Shown here in pieces: positions 1 to 5,931 of a stretch of DNA of 11,159 nt. The notes beneath the pieces were generated by a model. That model was not told the origin of the DNA. It made no database searches and saw only the letters and a program-made list of their open reading frames with translations. Each line of letters begins with the position of its first letter. Position 1 is the stretch's first letter. The stretch is from Lachnospiraceae bacterium (GTDB lineage Bacteria; Bacillota; Clostridia; Lachnospirales; Lachnospiraceae). Location: contig CAAGFP010000072.1 in NCBI GenBank assembly GCA_900769175.1, forward strand, positions 1 through 11,159, written 5' to 3'. The position numbers and the translations under genes were made by a program.

Positions 1-1100
1 CCGGTCAGTACTATGAATATAAAGGTTATACATACCCTGTTGTTATATATTATCAGACCTGTGAAATCAGAATTTATTTCGATCAGAATGATTACGAAAA
101 TGCTTATATCGTTGATTACGGCGATATGAACAAAGTCGATATTGCTATTCTTAAACTTCGTCAGCCTACCGATAAGAGAAAGAATCTTACACTCGCAATT
201 GCGGATGAAAATATGGTGGGTGAAACCATCTATACCGTTGGTTACCCTGGAAATGCAGACAATGATTTCTCTTCTGCTTCCAAATTCAGTATTTCGGACC
301 AGACAGTTGCAAAAGGAACCATCAGTCGATTCGTTGCAAATGCTCAGGGTGTAGAAAGAATTCAGGTAGATGCTACCATCCAGCATGGTAATTCAGGCGG
401 ACCTTTGGTAACCGAAGACGGTTATGTAATCGGTATCAATACAAATGTAGAATCCAACGTGTTATACGGAACTCAGGTTGAAGCAGATTACTATTCAATC
501 AATACTTCCGAATTGATTCCCATGCTTGATAGAAATAATATTCCTTATAAAATGAAAGGGGATTCCAATGGCGGTGTGATTGCCCTGATTGCCAGTGCAG
601 GTGTATTGGGAATTGCTGCTGTTATCATCGGAGCCGTTATTCTGATTGCAATTATTGCAGTGATTATTATTCTTATCGCAAAGAGTTCAAAGAAGAAAAA
701 ACAGAACAAAGCAAAAGAGGCAGCTTCTGTTGCTAATCAGGCAAGTAAACCTGCAGAAGCAAAACCGGCACAGCCGACTGTTAAACCGATGTTGAGATCC
801 ATGTCTGTTCAGCATCAGGGTAAATCCTATGAGATTGGAGAAGCGCCGGTAATGATTGGACGTGATCCCAGCTGCCTGATTCAATACAAGGACGGAACCG
901 CCGGCGTGAGCGGAAAACATTGTACGGTTGCTTTCAATCCTGCTACACAGGAATTCCTTGTAACCGATTTACGTTCTACCTATGGTACTTATCTTGCAAA
1001 CGGTCAGAAATTAGATGCAAACACTCCTTACAGATTAAGAAAAGGGGATACTTTCTATGTTGGTGATAAAGCAAATGTTATTTCTGTAGAGATTGGATAA
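1..1100 (+). CDS. Membrane-anchored trypsin-like serine protease with C-terminal FHA domain (5' end missing)
   Basis: The frame is open from base 3, so the gene begins upstream of the window and the ATG at 126 is internal. The catalytic Asp is in VDIAIL (codon 138-140) and the catalytic Ser in GNSGGPL (codon 393-395). The His must lie off the left edge. After the protease domain comes an unusually long Ile/Val/Ala membrane segment (about 570-685), then a Lys-rich stop-transfer stretch (SSKKKKQNK) and an Ala/Pro/Lys linker (about 690-790). The end is an FHA domain (about 800-1100) with IGRD and SGKH motifs. The usual NGT triplet reads YGT. FHA domains bind phosphothreonine peptides, so the inferred topology is protease outside and FHA in the cytosol. 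The PP2C gene follows 4 bp after the stop, which implies one operon. The domain assignment is firm; the substrate is unknown. Confidence 0.88.
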   Translation, partial: GQYYEYKGYTYPVVIYYQTCEIRIYFDQNDYENAYIVDYGDMNKVDIAILKLRQPTDKRKNLTLAIADENMVGETIYTVGYPGNADNDFSSASKFSISDQTVAKGTISRFVANAQGVERIQVDATIQHGNSGGPLVTEDGYVIGINTNVESNVLYGTQVEADYYSINTSELIPMLDRNNIPYKMKGDSNGGVIALIASAGVLGIAAVIIGAVILIAIIAVIIILIAKSSKKKKQNKAKEAASVANQASKPAEAKPAQPTVKPMLRSMSVQHQGKSYEIGEAPVMIGRDPSCLIQYKDGTAGVSGKHCTVAFNPATQEFLVTDLRSTYGTYLANGQKLDANTPYRLRKGDTFYVGDKANVISVEIG

Positions 1101-1104
1101 TAAT

Positions 1105-1830
1105 ATGAGATTTGATGTTTTTGAGTATACCAATCAGGGCGGTAGAGGCTATAATGAAGACTCGGTTGCGTATACAATTCAGGAAGATAATGGATTATTT
1201 GTTGTAGCAGACGGATTAGGCGGGCACTCCTTCGGGGAGCTTGCCTCAGCCTGTGTCTGTGAGACTTTAACGAAAGACTGGTCCGGCAGTTTCGGAGTAA
1301 ACCCCGGTGAATGGTTAAGTAATCAGATTCGGAAAGCAAATGAGAACATTCTTGAAATTCAGAAAGAAAAAGGGAAAGTATTAAAAAGTACCGTTGTCGC
1401 ACTTGCCGTTGAAGGAAATAAGGCTTTCTGGGCAAATGTCGGCGATTCGAGATTGTATTTCATAGCAAACAGGGAAATTGCCGGATATACAAATGATCAT
1501 TCTGTTGCATATAAGAAGTTTAAAGCAGGAGAAATCACCAGAGAACAGATTGGACAGGATGAAGACCAGTCCTGTCTGCTTCGCTCACTTGGCGGAGAAG
1601 ACAGAAATGAAGCAGAGGTGTATTCTGCGGATGTGGCATTGCAGCCCGGAGACGGATTCATGCTATGCTCCGATGGCATCTGGGAATACTTAAAGGACGA
1701 TGAAGTATTGATTGACATGCTTAAATCCACGGATGCAAAACAGTGGGGAGAGCAGTTGCTGATGCGGGTTCTTCACCGTGTGAAGCCGGAGCATGATAAT
1801 CTTACAATCATGACCGTAATGGTTTATTAG
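1105..1830 (+). CDS. PP2C-family serine/threonine protein phosphatase
   Basis: This is a 241-residue, single-domain PPM/PP2C phosphatase, a Mn/Mg-dependent enzyme that removes phosphate from Ser/Thr. It is the usual antagonist of bacterial Hanks-type kinases. Visible motifs are NED (17-19), DGLGGH (36-41), STVVAL (95-100), NVGDSRL (111-117), SDG (189-191) and DN (231-232), so all metal-binding Asp positions look intact. There is no membrane segment or signal peptide, so it is cytosolic. ATG 1105 is preferred, placed 4 bp after the protease stop. An upstream TTG at 1093 would add four residues and overlap the previous gene. Its position between two FHA proteins suggests that it resets the phosphothreonine marks those domains read. 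No kinase is present in the window. Confidence 0.93.
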   Translation: MRFDVFEYTNQGGRGYNEDSVAYTIQEDNGLFVVADGLGGHSFGELASACVCETLTKDWSGSFGVNPGEWLSNQIRKANENILEIQKEKGKVLKSTVVALAVEGNKAFWANVGDSRLYFIANREIAGYTNDHSVAYKKFKAGEITREQIGQDEDQSCLLRSLGGEDRNEAEVYSADVALQPGDGFMLCSDGIWEYLKDDEVLIDMLKSTDAKQWGEQLLMRVLHRVKPEHDNLTIMTVMVY

Positions 1831-1853
1831 AGTCCGCCATGTTTCTTATTATA

Positions 1854-1874
1854 TTTTAGATTTATGATCTAAAA
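1854..1874 (+). promoter_or_regulatory. Stem-loop abutting the ribosome binding site of the VWA-FHA gene
   Basis: TTTTAGAT (1854-1861) and ATCTAAAA (1867-1874) form a perfect 8-bp inverted repeat with a 5-nt loop. The right arm runs directly into the Shine-Dalgarno AAGGAG (1873-1878), which sits 6 nt before ATG 1885. An RNA hairpin here could partly hide the ribosome binding site. The AT-rich stem would be weak, so it could also be a protein-binding site or chance. The rest of the 54-bp gap between the PP2C and VWA genes shows no clear terminator. Confidence 0.35.
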
Positions 1875-1884
1875 GGAGTAATGA

Positions 1885-3588
1885 ATGAAAAAGAAATTAA
1901 TTGCTTTCGTATCATTGATTCTTTGTTTCATTTTATTTGCCCTTCCTGTAATGGCAAACAATGAAAACGGACAGATTGATGCGTTGGCTGCTTATGTAAA
2001 AAATACTGAATTAACTGTATTTTTAAATGTTCCGGATGCAGTTGCAGACAATACCATTACTGCAAAAATCATCGACGGCGATATTGATCCGAATGCAGAG
2101 ATTACCTTATCGCGAATCGAAGATGCCGGAAAGAAAACGCAATATATTTACATTCTTGATACCGTTTCGGAAAAAGAGAATTACAAAGAACTGGCGAAAT
2201 CCGTAATCGAGCAGTCCATGTCATCGGAACGTACAAATTGCTCTTATACGGTTCTATCCGTCGGAGAAGCCTACAAACTTGTTTGCGAAGAGGTATCAGA
2301 TACGGCTTCGGTGATAAAATGTGTTGATGAAATCACTTTTTCGAATGAAAATGCAAGCTTTTATAACGGCATTTCGAGTGCTTTTGACTATGTGGAAGAA
2401 AAAGTGGAATCGCAGGGGGATCTTGTAAATGTCATTTTAATTTCGGACGGCTTTGATAATCAGTCCGAATTGAAGATTGAAGATAAAAAGCCTGTGGAGC
2501 TTCCGAGTACACTTCCGAATAAAGAACCGGAACTGGAATCTGATGGGAAAAAACCGGCTAATCAAACAAGTGATACCGAAGGGGATGGCACAACCGAAGA
2601 GAATCAGACAGACACACCGAATTCGAAAGGGGTAGTAGATAAAGACCAGTTAAAGGAACGTCTTTCATCGATGAACCAATGTTTATTAAACACTGTGATT
2701 ATCGGTGCTTATAAAAACGAAGTTGTAGAAACCTTGTGCGGCAGTGTGGATGAAGCGATTCTTGTTGACGGACCGAATACGGCAACTGCTGCGGGAGAGA
2801 ACATTTTATCTCAGACAGCAACCGTTTTCCTTGCAAAATGTAAAGCACCTGCTTTTCAGTCCAAAAGCGAAATCAATGCCAGAATTCAGTTTGACATCAC
2901 AGATAAAGATGGAAATCAGTCCAGTCTGGTTACCGATGTAAACGGTATTGTGAATTTGGATATGATTGAAGGCGGACAGGATGAAGGAACGGAAGAGGAC
3001 TGGATGGAAACTTCGTCGGAGGAGGATGAATCCAAGACAGGAATCGGTAAAATAGCCGGAATTGTCGGAGTGGCTGCATCTTCTTTGATTGCAATCATTG
3101 CTGTGGCTGCAGTGATTATCATTGCAATTGTAATCATCATTCTTGCCATTGTGATTAAAAGAAAGCCTTCAAGGAAGAATAAGAACAATACATACAAGGA
3201 TGAGCTTTCATCCGAAGATTCTTATTCGTTTGCTGATATTTCGAGTAAAACGGCAGAGATTAAACCCGCTGAGTATATCGATGACGGCACCGGTCCTATG
3301 TTTACAATTGAAGTACTAAGCGGCAGGCTGACAGACAACCGGACCACCTATCGTTTATCAAGAGATATTACGATTGGTAAGGGGATTGAAAGTATTATTA
3401 AATTCGATGATAATTCGATTGCGAATGTACATGCCCGTCTGTTTGTTCTTAATGGTCAGATTTATATCGGAGAAGTAACCAATATTCATGCCATTTATCT
3501 TGAAGGTATGAGAATTCAGAAGCAAAACCGTGTAGACAGCGGAGACAGAATCTGTATCGGAACCACTGAGTTTACGATCCGATATTAA
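1885..3588 (+). CDS. Secreted-side VWA-like protein with membrane segment and C-terminal FHA domain
   Basis: This is a 567-residue protein. Residues 1-24 are a signal peptide with likely cleavage after VMA. Residues about 40-300 resemble a von Willebrand factor A fold, with strands YIYILD (87-92) and VNVILISDG (181-189). A later helix/strand (about 254-294) includes LLNTVIIGAY. The metal site is degenerate: after Asp92 the DxSxS pattern reads DTVSE, although SDG is kept at 187-189. An acidic Pro/Glu/Asn/Thr-rich linker (about 197-252) interrupts the fold. A small beta-like domain (about 310-362), an acidic stretch (364-384) and a long Ile-rich membrane segment (about 388-425) follow, then basic residues (KRKPSRKNK). 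The FHA-like domain (472-567) has IGKG for GR and ANVHARL for S..HA, so phosphothreonine binding may be lost. ATG 1885 has AAGGAG 6 nt upstream. Ligand and partners are unknown. Confidence 0.82.
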   Translation: MKKKLIAFVSLILCFILFALPVMANNENGQIDALAAYVKNTELTVFLNVPDAVADNTITAKIIDGDIDPNAEITLSRIEDAGKKTQYIYILDTVSEKENYKELAKSVIEQSMSSERTNCSYTVLSVGEAYKLVCEEVSDTASVIKCVDEITFSNENASFYNGISSAFDYVEEKVESQGDLVNVILISDGFDNQSELKIEDKKPVELPSTLPNKEPELESDGKKPANQTSDTEGDGTTEENQTDTPNSKGVVDKDQLKERLSSMNQCLLNTVIIGAYKNEVVETLCGSVDEAILVDGPNTATAAGENILSQTATVFLAKCKAPAFQSKSEINARIQFDITDKDGNQSSLVTDVNGIVNLDMIEGGQDEGTEEDWMETSSEEDESKTGIGKIAGIVGVAASSLIAIIAVAAVIIIAIVIIILAIVIKRKPSRKNKNNTYKDELSSEDSYSFADISSKTAEIKPAEYIDDGTGPMFTIEVLSGRLTDNRTTYRLSRDITIGKGIESIIKFDDNSIANVHARLFVLNGQIYIGEVTNIHAIYLEGMRIQKQNRVDSGDRICIGTTEFTIRY

Positions 3589-3625
3589 GTGGATTTTGAT
3601 GAATAATGAAATAATAGTCTGAATC

Positions 3626-3660
3626 AGAACTGTTGATAAAATGATTTATCAACAGTTCTT
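3626..3660 (+). terminator. Perfect 15-bp hairpin after the VWA-FHA gene, probable terminator
   Basis: Arms 3626-3640 and 3645-3659 are perfectly complementary, with a 4-nt ATGA loop. The hairpin lies 38 bp after the stop of the signalling operon. The trailing sequence (TTCTTGCTATTG) is only weakly T-rich, so termination may be inefficient. A role as an RNA-processing or protein-binding structure is possible. The rest of the 3589-3745 gap holds no promoter I can place with confidence. Confidence 0.6.
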
Positions 3661-3745
3661 GCTATTGCGGGAGCACAAAGTGCGGAGCAAAGTAGTTGTA
3701 TAAAATGATTCATTGAATGCTTATTATAGAAAGAAGGGACTAATT

Positions 3746-4489
3746 ATGGTATATCAATCGACATTATTTACTTTGGCTTGTATCGGGTTTGCATTGTATT
3801 TCGTAATTCTTGCGGCAGAAAGAATACAGAGTCTTGTGCGTGCTGCAAAAAACAAACAAATCTGCATGGATGGACTGCATCAGTACATGGCGGTGCTATG
3901 CTGCTTTTCTTTCGTCTCTACCATTATTTTACTGGTAGTATTTGCGCTGAATTGTATTTCCAATCCACCCGGAGCAGCAATCGGAGGAATGTCAAATTTC
4001 CAACTCATCATTCTCTGCGCTGCAGTCGGAACCTTCCTTTTATCCGGTATGGTTCATACGGAGTATTCCATTCCGGGCATCCAGTTTGCGGCTTATGGCG
4101 TATTGATTGCAGGAATGGTTTTGTGGATGATTATGCAAAAAGACATCCTGAATTTAGGAAGCAGAATTGTGACGATTTCTTATATTGTTGCATTTTCGAT
4201 GTCAATCCCGGTCGTGTATCCTTCAAAGATAGAAAAGAAAAACTTGTTTCATGTGATTGAATCCATTGTGTCTTTCGTCCTGGTAGTCGTATTTGCGGTG
4301 CTGCTTTACGGGCTTTTAGCCGGAACGTATGAGTGGTTATTCAATCCGGTATTCTTAATTCTTGCAGTTGCAGGAGATATTCCGGTTTTATTGCTTCGAA
4401 GAAAAGAGGAAATGAACTGGTTTGTTTTAGTTGCGCTGAGCATAACCATTGTATTATGGATTGTGGGAGCAATTATGGGATTACTTTAA
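3746..4489 (+). CDS. Multi-pass membrane protein of unknown function
   Basis: This is a 247-residue protein, almost entirely hydrophobic, with about seven or eight predicted membrane segments. Clear ones are near residues 5-24, 46-68, 82-101, 108-128, 168-190 and 224-246. The loops are short, and a basic loop (AERIQSLVRAAKNKQ) after the first segment points to a cytosolic side. I recognise no family motif. ATG 3746 is chosen because AAGAAGGGA (3731-3739) lies 6 nt upstream. A TTG at 3713 in the same frame would extend the protein by 11 residues with no good binding site. Hairpins on both sides (3626-3660 and 4524-4576) suggest it is transcribed alone. It is not obviously part of the neighbouring ABC operon, which has its own promoter. 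Confidence 0.75.
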   Translation: MVYQSTLFTLACIGFALYFVILAAERIQSLVRAAKNKQICMDGLHQYMAVLCCFSFVSTIILLVVFALNCISNPPGAAIGGMSNFQLIILCAAVGTFLLSGMVHTEYSIPGIQFAAYGVLIAGMVLWMIMQKDILNLGSRIVTISYIVAFSMSIPVVYPSKIEKKNLFHVIESIVSFVLVVVFAVLLYGLLAGTYEWLFNPVFLILAVAGDIPVLLLRRKEEMNWFVLVALSITIVLWIVGAIMGLL

Positions 4490-4523
4490 ACTGTGTATGA
4501 ATTCGTTTTGTGGTATTGTTTCG

Positions 4524-4576
4524 CCCGCGGGCATAGAAAGAGAATTCTTTGTATGTCCGCGGGTTTTATATTTTTT
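4524..4576 (+). terminator. Strong intrinsic terminator after the membrane protein gene
   Basis: CCCGCGGGCATA (4524-4535) pairs with TATGTCCGCGGG (4552-4563) through one G-T wobble. The inner AAAG/CTTT bases (4537-4540, 4547-4550) can extend the stem. A T-rich tail (4564-4576) follows at once. It lies 35 bp after the stop at 4489 and separates the upstream gene from the GntR/ABC operon. Confidence 0.92.
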
Positions 4577-4597
4577 GATTTATTTTTTAATTCTTTC

Positions 4598-4626
4598 TTG
4601 ACGAATGAGAAAATAAGTGTTATAAC
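4598..4626 (+). promoter_or_regulatory. Sigma-A-type promoter of the first GntR/ABC operon
   Basis: A -35 box TTGACG (4598-4603) and a -10 box TATAAC (4621-4626) are separated by 17 bp. The predicted start is near 4633, which leaves about 37 nt of leader before the GntR gene. The -10 box is also the left end of the inverted repeat 4621-4653, so a bound repressor would block polymerase. Confidence 0.75.
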
Positions 4627-4653
4627 TGTATCAAGTGAAGCAATACAGTTATA
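4621..4653 (+). promoter_or_regulatory. Palindromic operator overlapping the -10 box, probable GntR binding site
   Basis: TATAACTGTAT (4621-4631) and ATACAGTTATA (4643-4653) form a perfect 11-bp inverted repeat with an 11-bp spacer. Arm centres are 22 bp apart, about two helical turns, which suits a dimeric winged-helix repressor. The hexamer ATACAG recurs at 4651-4656, just past the arm. Position over the -10 box and start site directly upstream of a YtrA-type repressor gene implies autorepression, as is usual for that subfamily. Binding itself is inferred. Confidence 0.7.
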
Positions 4654-4669
4654 CAGAAAGGAGGATACA

Positions 4670-5047
4670 ATGATTGTACTGGATTTCAAGAGTAGTAAAC
4701 CAATCTATGAACAGATTATTGAGCAGATGAAGTTTCATATTCTTAAGGGCCATTTGAAATCCGGCGATGCGATTCCATCTGTTCGAAAACTTGCTCTGGA
4801 TCTTTCGATTACTCCGGGAACTGTTGCGAAAGCATATCAGGAGCTGGAGCGTTCTCACTTGATTGAAACGATTCGCGGGAAAGGTACTTTTATAGCAGGG
4901 AATATTGAGATAAAGCCGGATGAAGATAAAATCAGGGAAAGTAAAAAACAGATGCGTTCAGCAATTCTGGAATTAAAAGTAATGGGGCTTTCAGAAGAAG
5001 AGGTAATTCAATTCGTTCATGAGATTTTTGAGGAGATGAGTGTATGA
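4670..5047 (+). CDS. YtrA-subfamily GntR transcriptional repressor (first operon)
   Basis: This is a 125-residue regulator. The N-terminal winged-helix domain (about 11-75) carries the family hallmarks PIYEQ, PSVRKLA, TVAKAYQELE and GKGTF. The short helical tail (about 85-125) is typical of the YtrA subfamily, which lacks a large ligand-binding domain and usually controls ABC exporters encoded in the same operon. ATG 4670 is set by AAAGGAGG (4657-4664), 5 nt upstream. The open frame extends back to 4493 but would run through the terminator and promoter. The stop overlaps the ATPase start by 4 bp (ATGA), indicating translational coupling. It probably binds the inverted repeat 4621-4653. The inducing signal is unknown; cell-wall-active peptides induce B. 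subtilis YtrA-type systems. Confidence 0.93.
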   Translation: MIVLDFKSSKPIYEQIIEQMKFHILKGHLKSGDAIPSVRKLALDLSITPGTVAKAYQELERSHLIETIRGKGTFIAGNIEIKPDEDKIRESKKQMRSAILELKVMGLSEEEVIQFVHEIFEEMSV

Positions 5048-5919
5048 TAGAAGTAAAAAATGTATATAAAAGTTATGATAAAATGGAAGTATTGCACGGA
5101 ATTTCCTTAGTGATTAATCCCGGGGAAATTCATGGTTTGATTGGAGAAAACAGCGCAGGAAAGACAACCTTGATAAAATGTATCGCCGGCATCTATCAAA
5201 CTCAAAAAGGCGAAATTCAATTAGACAAAGAAGAGATTTTTGACCGGCCTGCGTCAAAAATCCGAATCGGATATGTGGCAGATTCCAATGAGTACATCCG
5301 TTCTTATAACGGAGCGAAAATGGTGCGCATGTATCAAAATTTCTACCCGAAATTTGACACACAGAAATTCAATCAGCTAAATAAGGTTTTCAATCTTCCC
5401 CTGGAAATGAGCATTCGGGTTTTATCAAAGGGACAGAAAATGCAGTTGGCCATTATGTTGGAAATTGCAAAGAGACCGGATTATCTAATTTTAGATGAGC
5501 CGACCTCAGGACTTGACCCGGTTGCGAAGGAGAAATTTTATCAGGTTTTAATAAAAGAGACGGAAGAGAACAATATCGGCGTGCTGATTAGTTCACATAA
5601 CTTATACGGGCTTGAGAAAATTTGTGATTCCGTTACCATTCTGCATGCAGGAAGGGTGGAACATCAGATGTCTTTGGACAGTATGAAGGATGTTTTAGTG
5701 AAACTCAATGCTGTATTTGAAGGTGGCGCAAATCCTGAAATTTACAACAGAGAAGATATTCTTAGCATCAACAATGTCGGTAGTATTTATACTTTGGTAA
5801 TGAAAGATTATTCACCTGAAAAAGAAGAAGAATTGAAAAAATTAGGTGCTGGATTTATTGAAAAGGTTAACATAAATCTTGAAGAATTGTATGTTACATT
5901 GGAAGATAACAGAAAATAA
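5044..5919 (+). CDS. ABC transporter ATP-binding protein (YtrB/BcrA-like), variant Walker A
   Basis: This 291-residue ATPase powers the permease encoded next. Walker A is GENSAGKT (34-41), where the ABC consensus GxxGxGK has Gly in place of Ser37. The Lys40-Thr pair is kept. The signature is LSKGQ (127-131), Walker B is YLILDE (147-152) followed by PTSGLD, and the H-loop His is 185. The Q-loop region (IGYVADSNEY, 75-84) lacks an obvious Gln, as is common in this subgroup. A C-terminal extension of about 80 residues follows the nucleotide-binding domain. ATG 5044 overlaps the GntR stop, with AGGAG (5031-5035) 8 nt upstream. It is predicted to work as a dimer on the inner face of the membrane. 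The substrate is unknown; the subfamily exports or protects against peptide antibiotics. Confidence 0.93.
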   Translation: MIEVKNVYKSYDKMEVLHGISLVINPGEIHGLIGENSAGKTTLIKCIAGIYQTQKGEIQLDKEEIFDRPASKIRIGYVADSNEYIRSYNGAKMVRMYQNFYPKFDTQKFNQLNKVFNLPLEMSIRVLSKGQKMQLAIMLEIAKRPDYLILDEPTSGLDPVAKEKFYQVLIKETEENNIGVLISSHNLYGLEKICDSVTILHAGRVEHQMSLDSMKDVLVKLNAVFEGGANPEIYNREDILSINNVGSIYTLVMKDYSPEKEEELKKLGAGFIEKVNINLEELYVTLEDNRK

Positions 5920-5931
5920 CGGGAGGTGCTT

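Noticed and set aside
1093..1104. TTG start for the PP2C gene
   Set aside because: It would overlap the protease gene and add four residues of no known role; ATG 1105 is simpler, though the ribosome binding site is weak either way.
1055..1435. 126-codon antisense frame
   Set aside because: It lies opposite a clear PP2C gene, has no family motif and is rich in Arg/Ser/Leu as expected for a shadow frame. The other antisense frames were rejected for the same reason.
3713..3745. TTG start for the membrane protein at 3713
   Set aside because: It has no ribosome binding site, whereas ATG 3746 has AAGAAGGGA at proper spacing.
4493..4669. Upstream extension of the GntR frame to a start at 4493
   Set aside because: It would translate through a strong terminator, the promoter and the operator. 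ATG 4670 has an ideal ribosome binding site and gives the family's normal length.
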